From Nepenthes gracilis (lineage: Eukaryota; Streptophyta; Magnoliopsida; Caryophyllales; Nepenthaceae): DNA of 64,000 bases. The position numbers and the translations under genes are program-made. Within the stretch, counting starts at the first letter, position 1. Every line of letters begins with the position of its first letter. Location of the stretch: positions 12,162,923-12,226,922 of the forward strand of contig BSYO01000022.1 of the NCBI GenBank assembly GCA_033239525.1, in the 5' to 3' direction. Shown piece after piece: positions 1-11,236 of the stretch. The notes under the pieces are model-generated. The model was not told the DNA's origin. It saw only the letters and a list, made by a program, of their open reading frames with translations, and searched no databases.

Positions 1-69
1 CGAAACTAGGACGGAAAGTTGGTTCAATGAATATGGAATGCGATCCACCTCAAACGCTACTTCCAATAA
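1..69 (+). pseudogene. C-terminal end of pol polyprotein (Tat-type), degraded
   Basis: Frame 1 reads DGKLV, then WNAIHLKRYFQ and a TAA stop at 67-69. Plant Tat/Athila-type gypsy polyproteins typically end with a W-N-A-x-H-L-K-x-Y/F motif, so this is the last stretch after the integrase. Two in-frame stops (7-9 and 28-30) show it is not functional. It fixes the element's orientation as plus strand and marks where the post-pol region begins. The rest of pol is outside the window. Confidence 0.7.
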
Positions 70-270
70 GGGCACAAGTAGGTAGTTCACATGATTGTAT
101 GTAAATACTTGTACTCAACTGTCAATCAATAAAATAATTATTCCCCCTTTATATGCTGTGTTTGGTTTCTTTCCTTCTTATATATTATTATTTGTGTGTC
201 TTTCTTATTGTAGGGTTAGGCGACCTAGACTACTCCTAAATCAGATAGGTTTTCACCCACTTGTGACTAA

Positions 271-470
271 ACCCTAATCATCTAAGCGGCCCATGAGCGG
301 TTATATTTAAACCTTGGTTATTGAGGTGGTCCATGAGCGGCCGTATTTAAATCTCGATCATCTGAACGACTCATAATTGATCGAATCTAAGCCCTGATCA
401 TTTAGGTGGCCCATTAGCGGTTGTATCTAAATCTTGGGCATCCAAATGGCCCATTCGTGGTCAAAATCTT
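271..470. repeat. Five tandem copies of an imperfect 40-bp unit
   Basis: Units start at 271, 311, 351, 391 and 431, each exactly 40 bases long. The shared core reads roughly TGATCATCTAGGTGGCCCAT followed by GAGCGGTTGTATTTAA. Units 1, 2 and 4 are closest to one another; units 3 and 5 have diverged more. The array lies between the pol stop and the antisense ORF, in the region that is hypervariable and prone to tandem repeats in plant Tat elements. Confidence 0.85.
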
Positions 471-884
471 AGGGGATTTGCACAGTACACGCAAAAATCT
501 CCTTTACAAGGAGATAGTATGATCAGTCAACAATGGTCGATAGGAGCAAAGCACTCCTTCAAAGTTGGCCCCCCAAGTCTATATTTGGGCAGCTCCACCA
601 AGCCTTACTCATGCACAAGTATCAAGTAAGCTTGGCATGATATCAACATCAACCTTGATGTCTTCCCAAGGACCCAAATCTTTCGAAAAGCATCAGAAGT
701 GCCTTAAACAAAGTAGACAGCCAACTTGCGAGCAGCACACCAAGTTGGCCGGCCAATATAACAAGCAGGCAATTTGAAAACAACGAAAAAAGTAAAGGCA
801 CGTAATGTTCATAAAAACACTCATTTTATTTATGACAATATACATTTATGTCAATGAACAAAAGAGAACTAAGGTCACAAAAAG
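471..884. other. Post-pol spacer of the Tat element
   Basis: This is non-coding sequence between the 40-bp array and the end of the antisense ORF. A short hairpin is visible near 499-515 (TCTCCTTTACAAGGAGA). I see no credible gene here on either strand. Confidence 0.5.
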
Positions 885-2731
885 CTAAGGAGGCGGTGGC
901 GGCCCTCGACCGCTTCGTGGCTCCCCCAAGAGGCTCTCGCGATGTTGGGTAAACCGGTTCGATAGATCAATAAAATTCACTGGAAAATCAGGATTAACCA
1001 ACCGTAAATTACACTGGTTGATGTTGATCCCCTCCCATAATTACGCCCGCATCATATCTGAGACCTCGTGAGGGCAAATGCGAAGGCTCAGCTCATTCTC
1101 CAAAGTGGTAATCTATCCCGTAAGCTAGTTAATGCGCCTCGTGACCCGTTCATTCTCTTCCTTTAGACGGTCATTTTCCTCCACCAGGCCGGCCACTACA
1201 GCATCCTTCAAGCTAGCGTTCTCCTCTCTTAGCCTGACATTTTCCGTTTCTAGGCTTGCCAACACAGACTCCAAGGCAGCAGCGTCCTCCCGACACTTCG
1301 CCTTCAGAGCCTCTAACTCCTCATCGACCTAGGCAATCTCCATATCCCAACCGAAGATCACCTTATCTGTCTGCCCAAACACCTTAATGACTACGCTTGC
1401 GACCTTATCAGTTTGCGAAAAAGACAAAGGTCAATAATGGTAAAATTAAAGGCAAGATAAGTTATAAAAGTATACCTGCCAAATCCTTCACACCGGCCTT
1501 TCGGCCCGACATTGCAGCCTTGGCTTCGATGGCGGAGGACTAGGAATGGACCCTCTTGAACAGGCCTGGTAGAAACCTCCGCCATAAGATCCTCTAGTAG
1601 CCTCACAGAAAGATCCTCCATCCCTGATGGATCCCTTGCAGAGGGCCCCTCCTGCATATCCACAATCTCACCAACAGCCTAAACAGGCTCTCTAGTGGTT
1701 GGCGCCCCTTGAGCCTCCAAGAGCTCCCCAGTAGCAGGCTCCTCCAATGGTGCAGTCGTAGCAAACTCCTCCAATGGTGCAACAATCAATACAACTAGAG
1801 GCACAGCAGGCGCCTCCTTGGGTTCCCTGGATGGCGTCTCCTCTGGAAGAACAACAGCTTGCTTCACTATAGGCTCTGTAGGGAACTCCACTGACCCCAA
1901 GAGCTCCGGATATGATAAGGACAAAACAACGCAGCTGGTGGGGGACTAAAACTTAGCCCTAAAGGCCTCATCAACAGGTTCAACACCACCCAAACCAGAG
2001 CTATCTCCAACTCCCGAAAGCTGGCAGGCCAGCACGCTCCCTGGCCCAGGGGAGGAGGACGAAGAGGGCATCACCATTCTCTTCACCCTAGAACCCTCAG
2101 GAGACCCCTCACCAGACGGATCCCTAATCACAAGGGACCCTACCTTCCTCTTTCGGGTGGCTCCCTCATCTTCTACTCGGAGAAGGAGACCCCCACTTGG
2201 CCTTCCTGGCTTCAACGCGAGAGACCAAGTGGTCTCTTCGAAACTCTATAATGTGGCTCTCCACCAACTTGACCAGCCACCCTAGGGAAGCTGTCTCCTC
2301 CTCAGAGGGTGCCCCAATATAAATTTCAGGCACCTTGCCCTACTCTCGGCCAACGGCCAGGACTCACCCACGCAGATAAAGAAAAATCGATTCTTCTAGT
2401 TCTTCAAAGAGTTATATAGGGCGGTGCTTACCTGGAGACCGCCCAACGTGGTCAAGGAGATCTGACTATTGTCACCGACAATCGCCTCGAATGATGATGA
2501 AGGGATATACAGAAGGAGCACATGTAATGCACCATGTTCACATGGAACTGTGCGATTGGGATTTAAAGTGCCCGAAAAATCTCCAGCAGTTTGTCAGGGA
2601 CAGGAACACGCAAATCACTCCTCAAATGGGCATCGTAGATGGTCACGTAGCCCTCAGACGGCAGGAACGCCCTATCATCCTTCCAAGGAACTCGAAAGTC
2701 CACCTCCTTAGGAATATTATATTCTATGAAC
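885..2731 (-). pseudogene. Antisense extra ORF (gypsy-type putative transposon/Transposase_28-like protein), distal part
   Basis: Read on the minus strand from 2731, the protein begins FIEYNIPKEVDFRVPWKDD and continues through YVTIYDAHLRSDLRVPVPDK. This is the conserved start of the plant 'putative gypsy type transposon' domain (Transposase_28 type). A KNWKNRFFF-like block follows near 2380. Next come a low-complexity Ser/Pro/Glu-rich middle and a long heptad coiled coil (about 1120-1330, rich in Leu, Glu, Lys and Arg). A proline run precedes a TAG at 885-887. Several stops and frameshifts break it, for example at 1341, 1136 and between 2470 and 2520. It lies antisense to gag-pol, downstream of pol and before the 3' LTR, as described for extra ORFs of plant Tat elements. 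Its function in the element is unknown. The N-terminus is separated from it by the nested insertion (see 10591-10655). Confidence 0.66.
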
Positions 2732-5425
2732 TGTGAGGTTCCGGGTTTGTGAACCCGATAATTAAGAGGTGATTAGCATGTTAATGATCAATACTAATCT
2801 TATGGGATGATTAAGGTTTGATATCGGAAGAAAAATCGAAATTACTTAGAGTTTTTCCGCTGGAGCCTGCCCGCCAGGATTGCGAAAATTTGGCGCGCCG
2901 AGCCGAGGCTCGAGCGGTGGAAAGTAACCGCCCGTGGCTGGCCGCCGCCAGCCGCTCGATGGAGCGCTCGAGCGGTGGTGGCATCAGCACGCCGGCCGCT
3001 CGGCCGCCGCCGGCCGCCGAGCGCTCGAGATAAAACGCGCGCCGCGCGATTTGTTCTCCTCATTTTTCGATCGGCCGAGGTTTGGAGGAGAGAGAGAGGC
3101 GCGACTAGAGAGAGAAGGGAGGAGATCGAGGCCGGGAGTCCGATTCCGTCCGAGAGCCGGTATAAAGGTGAAAGCACGCGTCGAGGCAAGTGTTCTCATA
3201 CCCACTTCTCGTTCTCTTTCGTTGTTTCATGTATTTTCGTTGGGTATTTTGTGTCGATACCCACGGTGGATGTTTGAATCTTGAAACCCATGAGTATGGG
3301 GTAGGAAAATGTAGTTAGTTGTCCGAACTGGTCCGATTCGCCCCGGGTGATTTGCGCCGGAACCTAACCTACGGGATTTTGGGGTTTCCGTTTCCCGGCC
3401 CCGTATCATGAAATTGACCCCAAAATTGGAAAGCCCACGTCCGAAATATGAACATATGTCGGCCGCGGGTTTGATTTCGCACGCGTTTCGACCCGTTCAT
3501 GTGTGTCAGGGCCCTCTAAATCGGCCCTATGCATCGTTCACCTGAGACCGGAGGTGGATTTTGCGTGTTTCCACCTTCGTGAGATGATGAAAGAACTCTA
3601 GAATATGAATCCCGGTATTCCAATTGTGTGTATATATCGACCGGATGCCGAATCTCGCAAGATTTGACCCGTTCGTGGCATCCGGGAGCCTTGATAGTTT
3701 CGTTGTGGATAATCCGTAAATGAATGGGAAGTTGTGTACTTCCACCCTCGTGACAAGTAAATCGAACCCCAATTGTGTAATCCGTGTACAAGATGTACGC
3801 ATTTAATCCACCGGACGTCCGATTTCCAAGTATCGAACCGTGTTCAAGCGTCAGGTGCTCAAAGAGAAATCCGATAATGTTCACCTAAAAAGACAAGAAA
3901 TGCAAAGTGAAATGTGATCCTAATTGTAATGAAAGAACGTTTAAATGATTAAACGTAAATGTAAGCCCGAATGTGAATCCTTGTGCGGGAGGCAAAGGAA
4001 TGAGTCTCGAGAGGTTCCAAAGTGACTTGTGATCATTTGAGGTAAGAATCAAGATCTCTTTTGGGAACTTGAGTTGATTATGGTGACTAAGTATCCCGTA
4101 GAAAGTGGAAGCGAACTTGTGATGACTTGGATTAAGGGAATTGGATTCCATTGGATATTGAGATCCGTGACGAGAATGGAAGGGAGTCCACATTGTGCTT
4201 GAGATGATGTAATCTCCCGGTTGGAGATGATTGTGATGGGAATGAGGTTTCCCAAGATATGATTGTGTGGCAAATGTGGATTTTCCCTCTCCAAGTGTCG
4301 AACCTAACCTTGAAACTAGGACCCTGAGTCATATGGGTAGTATTCTTTAGTGTACCATGTCCATCGTGGTGGGAACCCGAGGATACTTGGCCACGTATTC
4401 GGCCGCCGTGTGAGCGGGTGATGTCTGTGTGGTACGCTTAAGAAACTACCGTGGAAGGACGAGGATTGCCTCCGGACCCCGGGGTGTGGGGTGTGTCGAC
4501 ACTACATATTGAGATGTAGTTAAAGGTGATGATTGTTGCATGGATGCAACCGAGGTCGTGTGCTACCGCCGAAAGTAGTAGAAGTGGCTTTAGAATGTGT
4601 AGCGAACACATTCCGTCCTCGTTTCTCTCGCATCGTTGGTTAGTACGATCTACTAGCCGGGTCCGCAAAGATGATATAATAAAGAAAATGAATAATATCC
4701 AATTGATGAACCGAATGAATCCAATAGACGAATGAGAACCGAATGAACCGGTGATTCAAGATGAAACCGTGAGAACTATTAGGAAAATAGTGATCCCAAT
4801 TGCTTCCTCGTTCCTTGATCGAAGAGAGTGTGTATCCCCTCCCGCTTTGGTCCTTGTTCGTGTCTTGGAGGGGTGAATATGATTATACCACCGAAAATGG
4901 CTCACTCTTGATGTTGTTGTCTCTTTTCGATGAGAATACAGCGCGTGTAGATAGAGCAAGGAGAGAAACTTGCTCGATGAGAGAATTTGGGCGAGTGATC
5001 GAAGATTTGGACTTAGAGTTGGATCGGATGTTAGCCGCAATGGTTGAGCGTGGCTCATTGTTTAAATTTTAACAAAATAAAATGTATGATGATTTAGTTA
5101 TGCTTGCGTTTGTATATTTATGTTGGAGTTTTGTTTAATTAGATGGAATCTCTCAGATCCGAATGGGTTGTGTCTTGTGTTGGAGCCATGGATGATATGG
5201 CGTATTGTGATCCTGTGTGGCGTGTTGTAGGCTTTAAGTTAAGCCTTTTGTTTAGATGTGTGCTTGTTAAGGATATTGGCAAGAAGTTGTATTTTTGGTT
5301 TTCGTCCAACTTGCAGAGGAAACTCTAGCTTGATTTTCAGTAGAGTCCATAGGTTAATTATGGGCTCTAGGGTGTGTTTAGGCATTGACGGAGGTTATTC
5401 AATGGAGAATAATCCGTTCGTCACA
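2732..5425 (+). repeat. 5' LTR of the nested LARD-like element
   Basis: This 2.69-kb repeat has TGTGA...TCACA ends. Its upstream part is GC-rich with CTCGAG palindromes (2909, 2967, 3024). TATA-like sequences follow at 3029-3036 and 3161-3167. A pyrimidine-rich leader with the conserved AAGTGTTCTCATACCCA motif lies at about 3187-3203. It matches 7937-10590 over most of its length, with local blocks of unrelated sequence. Confidence 0.85.
3161..3167 (+). promoter_or_regulatory. LTR TATA-box candidate
   Basis: TATAAAG lies just before the leader motif. An alternative, GATAAAAC at 3029-3036, directly follows the CTCGAG cluster and aligns better with the TATA of the related element at 35.6-45.5 kb. 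Which is used cannot be told from sequence. Confidence 0.4.
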
Positions 5426-5439
5426 ATTGGTATCGAGAG
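5426..5439 (+). other. Primer binding site (degenerate tRNA-iMet type)
   Basis: ATTGGTATCGAGAG directly follows the 5' LTR. It is close to the usual plant initiator-tRNA-Met site TGGTATCAGAGC but differs at the centre. Confidence 0.6.
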
Positions 5440-7921
5440 AATAAGAGAGATGCCTAGGTGTGATCTGAATCATATGCGGAAGCTTAGGTTTGATTAAGAT
5501 TGATCGATTAAGTGAATAAAAGCTGAGGACTAAGTTAGTCGGGTAGTTTTGGTTATTTGATCCCCGTAACTTAGACTAGAGCGCTAAGTTAGAAGTTGTG
5601 GATTGATTCGGATGGCTAGCCTACTCGCCCTAGCTTGTGTTCTAGGAGTGGCTAGATCCGAATTGCTTGATTTCAAGAAAATATTAGTAGCCGCTCCCGA
5701 ATGGGGACTACTAGTATTGGATTGCCGACTGTAAGTCGAGAGAAAGAATGGTGTGTTGAGACACCTAAGTAATCGAATTTGACTAGTATCGATTGGGACC
5801 TTGAACTGATCAGGGTTGATTCGAGACCTTGGATAATTAATCTCGGTTTGAGGTTTAAGTTTGATCGGTTCTTGGTTGAAGTGCTTGGATCGGTGCCTTG
5901 CTTCGAAGGGTTGCTAGGCCAACCTAGGAAGCGTGATGAATTGGGTGGAGTTAAGTTTGGGGCATATGAAGCTTTAGGTTGGAAGTTTCTTGGTATCGAT
6001 GAGACTTTTGGGAGTGTGTCTCATTATGGACAATCCGATCGCGAGATTTAAGGATATTTTTAGTCTGGTCGGGTGGTGAAAAGATTTGGTGTTTTAAATC
6101 GGAGTCCTAAGGTATGAACCCAGTGTTAGTGCCACTTGCGTGGCGAGATGTGAGGTTCTTGGGGTTTCATATTGACCTTGCGATGTTGTCTTGAGGATTC
6201 CAAACCCATGTTGGAATTGTGGTTGAAATTGTGTAATTGGGAGGATCTAGGCTTGGCGGTGATATCAAGGATGACCTAGTATTCGGAAAGGCGAAAAGAA
6301 AGATGGCAGCTGCTATTCACGGATGAATCTCCATGCAGAATGCCTTTCGACGAAAAAGAAAGATGGCAAGGCTATTCACGGATGAATCTTCCGAATGCCT
6401 TTTCAAGAGATTTTGAAAACAAGGATCTAAGTCCGATACAAGTGGTATCGAGGTTGTGATACTCTTGGAGCTTGTGGATACGATCTGTTGGGTTAATTTG
6501 AATCGTCTTGTGGTGTCAATCTTGTCGTGACGGCGGGGGCGGCGGTAAGTTATCGGGTTGAGGCCGAATAGCGTGCCTAATGATTGAATCGTGTGCTTTT
6601 GGGTATAAACTTGAGATAGTTAAAGTGTTAAGCCATGATCTGATCTTAATAGTAGTTCGGTGGATGAGAAGGTAATTTGGTCGGATTGGTAAAAGATAAC
6701 ATCCGACAATCGTAGGTTGTGGGATTTGAAGCATGAGTTTAAATTGATCGAGGTATCAAGAAATTGATATCGCCTTTCTTGTGGTTTATTGGATCGAGGA
6801 TGTTATCGAAAGGGAAGATTCGGTCGAGTTATCTTATGATCGGTAATTCGAGGTCATATCGAATCGATGCTAATCGTTGAGGATTTTAAGTAGTGGCCGA
6901 TTGGGGAGGCCGATTTGTGTCGTGGAAGTGTGCAGTCATCTTTGATCTAATCGGATAAGATGATTGATGTTCGTGACATTTGGGTTGGCCCCTAATGGGT
7001 CCGATAAGTTTTGTGGAATGCTATATCTTTGAGATAAGTGGGGGAGGAGTTCAGGATTAGTGTTACCCCCACGTGTATGTCGGAAATTGGCCATTGAGGT
7101 TTTCTTTTGGAAACTCAGGAGTATTGTCTTCGGAGATGGGAAGATGATCATATGGCCTTGCATGTGGTTAGATTTGTCTAAAGGTTGAGAAAGTAAACCT
7201 CGGTGTCTTCCTTGGGAGGATAGGCATCAATGTTGGAAATTGATGCTACGAATCTTGGACATGTATGTTTTGGGAGTTTCATAGGTAATGTGAAAGTTAC
7301 ATCGCGAGTAAGTCCGAATGATTGGATGTTAGAATGTCGCGATCTTACTGGAAGTTAGAATCGCGACGGGTTTTGGTTGGCTCGTTGATATGCCAACGGA
7401 TATTGAGGTTACTAAGTGATCGGAATTTTTTGAGATGGGCAAGAATGGAAAGTCTTGTCAACTTTTTGGGAGATTGTTTTGATTGTCCGTAATTTAATGA
7501 TTTGAGGATTGATCGAAGTGCGCAGAGTAAGCGTTGTGGGCCCGTGGCCCAGAGATTTCTTCATAAGGTTGAGGTCTCGGTGACCGATTTCTTTCGAGGC
7601 TTGGAATGAATTGAAGGAAAAGTCCATTGGCCCGTTTGAAGTGTCGGTTTGGGTTGGGAGATATCTGGCATGATTGTAGGTCACTTTTGAAATTTGGAGG
7701 ATCGTTATGAGGTCTTCCTTGTATCGATGGGTGAGAAAATCGATAAGTGACCGTATTGGGCCGTTTTGAAAGGTTAAGGACTTGTTTTATGACGAGAACT
7801 AGGACGATTCCGATGCTTGAGGTTCTAAAATAGATAATTTGTTCGAGGAATGATTTGGTCTTTGAGGAGTTCACCTCCATTTGGGAATTCGAGGCTCGTT
7901 AATTTCGAGGACGAAATTTTA
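5440..7921 (+). other. Non-coding interior of the LARD-like element
   Basis: No reading frame with retrotransposon motifs is visible in the element's orientation. The block at 6436-6490, the block around 7537-7560 (GGCCCGTGGCCCAGAGATTT) and the last 70 bases have counterparts in the same order inside the minus-strand element at 28514-31300. This indicates one family of non-coding internal domain. A two-copy repeat of about 55 bp lies at 6293-6405. Confidence 0.65.
6293..6405. repeat. Two-copy tandem repeat of about 55 bp
   Basis: Both copies read GAAAAGAAAGATGGCA, then CTATTCACGGATGAATCT, then GAATGCCTTTC, with a small indel between. It lies in the non-coding interior of the LARD-like element. 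Confidence 0.8.
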
Positions 7922-7936
7922 TAAGTGGGGGAGAGT
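7922..7936 (+). other. Polypurine tract of the LARD-like element
   Basis: TAAGTGGGGGAGAGT abuts the 3' LTR. The reverse complement of the same tract (GTGGGGGAGAGT) precedes the 3' LTR of the minus-strand element at 35601-45499. Confidence 0.85.
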
Positions 7937-10590
7937 TGTGAGGTTCCGGGTTTGTGAACCCGATAATTAAGAGGTGATTAGCATGTTAATGATCAATACT
8001 AATCTTATGGGATGATTAAGGTTTGATATCGGAAGAAAAATCGAAATTACTGTGTCCGGCCGGGCCGGAATATAATATAAAGGCGACTGCGCTTTGCTTT
8101 GGCGCTCGAGCCGAGGCTCGAGCGGTGGAAGAAATGCCCAAAAAGCTCGCCAGCCTCGAAAAGCGGTGGCAGCGTGCCGGTGGGCGCTTCGCCGGCCTTT
8201 CAATAGATTATAAAACGCGCCCAGCGATTTGTTCTCCTCATTTTTCGATCGGCCGAGGGTTTGGAGGAGAGAGAGAGGGGCGCGACTAGAGAGAGAAGGG
8301 AGGAGATCGAGCCCGGGAGTCCGATTCCGTCCGAGAGCCAGGTATAAAGGTGAAAGCACGCGTCGAGGCAAGTGTTCTCATACCCACTTCTCGTTCTCTT
8401 TCGTTGTTTCATGTATTTTCGTTGGGTATTTTGTGTCGATACCCACGGTGGATGTTTGAATCTTGAAACCCATGAGTATGGGGTAGGGAAAATGTAGTTA
8501 GTTGTCCGAACCGGGTCCGATTCGCCCGGGTGATTTGCGCTGAACCCTAACCTACGGGATTTTGGGGTTTCCGTTTCCCGGCCCCGTATCATGAAATTGA
8601 CCCCAAAATTGGAAAGATACGTCCCAAATATGAACATATGTCGGCCCGCGGGTTTGATTTTCTTCCACAAATCGTTCGCGGTGTCGGGCCCTCTAAATCG
8701 GCCTCTGTTATCTGTTCACCCGAGGGAGGTGGATTTTGCGTGTTTCCACCTTCGTGAGATGATGAAAGAACTCTAGAATATGAATCCCGGTATTCCAATT
8801 GTGTGTATATATCCCGGATGCGAATCTCGCAAGATTTGACCGTTCGTGGCATCAGGAGCCTTGATAGTTTCCGTTGTGGATAATCCGTAAATGAATGGGA
8901 AGTTGTGTACTTCCACCCTCGTGACAAGTAAATCGAACCCCAATTGTGTAATCCAGGTGTACAAGATGTACGAATTAATCCACCGGACGTCCGATTTCAT
9001 GAATCGAACGTGTTGGCGTCCGGTGCTCAAAGAGAAATCCGATAATGTTCACCTAAAACGAGACAAGAAATGCAAAGTGAAATGTGATCCTAATTGTAAT
9101 GAAAGAACGTTTAAATGATTAAACGTAAATGTAAGCCCCGAATGTGAATCCTTGTGCGGGAGGCAAAGGAATGAGTCTCAGAGGTTCCAAAGTGACTTGT
9201 GATCATTTGAGGTAAGAATCTGATCTCTTTTGGGAACTTGAGTTGATTATGGTGACTAAGGGAACTGTATCCCGTAGAAAGTGGAAGCGAACTTGTGATG
9301 ACTTGGATTAAGGGAATTGGATTCCATTGGATATTGAGATCCGTGACGAGAATGGAAGGGAGTCCACATTGTGCTTGAGATGATGTAATCTCCCGGTTGG
9401 AGATGATTGTGATGGGAATGAGGTTTCCCAAGATATGATTGTGTGGCAAATGTGGATTTTCCCTCTCCAAGTGTCGAACCTAACCTTGAAACTAGGACCC
9501 GAGTCATATGGGTAGTATTCTTTAGTGTACCATGTCCATCGTGGTGGGAACCCGAGGGATAGTGGCCACGTATTAGCCGCTCGTGTGAGCGGGTGAAAAT
9601 CTCTTCAAACGCTTTAGGAAACTAAATTGGAAGGACGAGGATTGCCGACCCCGGGGTGTGGGGTGTGTGACACTACATATTGAGATGTAGTTGTCGGTGA
9701 TGATTGTTGCATGGATGCAACCGAGGGTCCAAATCCAAAATAAATATAGTGGGCCAATGTGTAGCGAAACATTCCCTAATGATTCTCGCATCGTTGGTTA
9801 GTACGATCTACTAGCCGGGTATAAAGATGATATAATAAAGAAAATGAATAATATCCAATTGATGAACCGAATGAATCCAGTAGACCAGAATGAGAACCGA
9901 ATGAACCAGTGATTCAAGATGAAACCGTGAGAACTGTAGGAATCGAGTGATCCCAATTGCTTCCTGTTCCTCGATCGTAGAGAGTGTGTAATCCTTGTTC
10001 GTGTCTTGGAGGGGTGAATATGATTATACTTCATTTGTTGGCTCACTCTTGCTGTTGTTGTCTCTTTTGAGATGGAAGCGCGTGTAGATAGAGCAAGGAG
10101 AGAAACTTGCTCAAAGATTGGCCGACGGCGAGTGATCTAAGATTTGGACTTAGAGTTGGATCGGGTTGTGGGATCAATGCAAAGATACAAAGCGTGGCTC
10201 ATTCAAATTTTATGGTTTTATTTTGCTTCCGCAGATGTATGATGATTTAGTTATGCTTTAGCGTTTGTATATTTATGTTGGAGTTTTGTTTAATTAGATG
10301 GCATCTCTCTAGATCGATCTTTTGTAGGTTGTGTAAATTGTGTTGGAGCCATGGATGATATGACAAGATTGTGATCTTTTGTGTGACGTGTTGTAGGCTT
10401 TAAGTTAAGCCTTTTGTTTAGATGTGTTATTTGTTGCAGGATATTTTAAGCGGGTTGTATTTTTGTTAAATATATTTGCGGAGAGAAACTGCCGGATTTT
10501 CGGTAGAGTCCATAGGTTAATTATGGGCTCTAGGGTGTGTTTAGGCATTGACGGAGGTTATTCAATGGAGAATAATCCGTNTCCGTCACA
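7937..10590 (+). repeat. 3' LTR of the nested LARD-like element
   Basis: This 2.65-kb direct repeat matches 2732-5425. The match is near-identical over long stretches but broken by short replaced blocks, for example 8052-8095, 9590-9615 and 10165-10225. The only undetermined base in the window (N) is at 10581, nine bases from its end. Confidence 0.85.
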
Positions 10591-10655
10591 TCGAACAACT
10601 CCTTCATGTCACTTTCATTAAGGACCGAAGCAATATTAGCAATAGAGGAAGCCAT
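10591..10655 (-). pseudogene. N-terminal piece of the antisense extra ORF
   Basis: On the minus strand an ATG at 10655-10653 opens MASSIANIASVLNESDMKEL without a stop. It runs to the boundary with the inserted LTR element and continues in frame into FIEYNIP at 2731. The ORF was therefore cut close to its start by the 7.9-kb insertion. The start is chosen because it is the first Met in the frame that joins the conserved domain. Confidence 0.62.
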
Positions 10656-11223
10656 GGATATGAAAATAGAAGAGGTAGCAAGATACTTAGAGTTTTTTCA
10701 GGAAAAGGAAGACAAAGAAAAGCGTGGAAAAATTCAAAAAGAAAATGGACGGACAACTTAAAGGTCAGTGTAAACACAGAGCACACTAACCGTCTTGTAA
10801 ACGTGTGCCATCATTGCTACCACGTGTTATTTCCTGAACGGACACCATCGAATCAGATCCTTTGACGCATTAATTCTCAGGATCTTGAATTTATCGCGTG
10901 CAGACACATGGCCGCTTTTTCGTCTGACAGGCCGGCTAATGATGGCGTATCTTTTCAATTCCCACAAGTCCTTCGAATTTTGACCTAAACGGTCAACAAA
11001 TTTGATCAATATTTCCTTCACCAAATTCTCTGAATTTTAGCTTAGATAGTCAACAAAACTGGTTAATATGTCCTTCCACAGTTCTTCGCAGTTTGGCCAG
11101 ACGGTCAATGAATCCGGTCAATGTGCCCTTCCATAGCTCCGCCCTCAGTCCAGTAGACCGTAACGGATGACAGCCAGACACGTCCTATCATGAACATCTT
11201 AGAGGTCAGAATTCAGACTACTA
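10656..11223. other. Spacer upstream of the antisense ORF, up to the polypurine tract
   Basis: Apart from the 57-bp repeats, I see no gene here. If the antisense ORF was ever expressed, its promoter should lie here, but no convincing TATA element on the minus strand stands out. Confidence 0.4.
10976..11147. repeat. Three degenerate tandem units of about 57 bp
   Basis: Units begin near 10976, 11033 and 11089. Each has a GGTCAAYRAA-like segment followed by GGTCAATRT and CCTTCCA. Divergence is high but the period is even. It is the second tandem array in the post-pol region, close to the 3' LTR. Confidence 0.6.
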
Positions 11224-11236
11224 ACATGGGGGCTAG
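11224..11236 (+). other. Polypurine tract region of the Tat element
   Basis: ACATGGGGGCTAG directly precedes the TGGTGGGTA start of the 3' LTR. This resembles the G-rich tracts that prime plus-strand synthesis in plant gypsy elements. Confidence 0.55.

Larger units (their letters stand above)
2732..10590 (+). mobile_element. Complete nested LTR retrotransposon without recognisable coding capacity (LARD-like, gypsy)
   Basis: Two long direct repeats (2732-5425 and 7937-10590), both TGTGAGG...GTCACA, bound a 2.5-kb interior. A PBS-like site follows the left LTR and a purine tract precedes the right one. The left flank ends TGAAC and the right flank begins TCGAAC, compatible with a 5-bp target duplication with one extra C. 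No gag, protease, RT or integrase motif is visible inside. The 3' end (GAGGACGAAATTTTATAAGTGG) is like chromodomain gypsy elements of the Tekay/Del type. It inserted into the antisense ORF of the Tat element. It is best read as a non-autonomous derivative, related in LTR design to the element at 35601-45499. Confidence 0.82.

Noticed and set aside
2842..3284. Overlapping GC-rich open frames of 60-116 codons near 3 kb
   Set aside because: They lie in the U3/leader region of an LTR. Low-complexity Arg/Ala-rich translations arise from base composition.
5779..6051. A 90-codon open frame inside the LARD-like element
   Set aside because: No gag or other retroelement motif is present, and the frame is not evident in the related interior at 28.5-31.3 kb.
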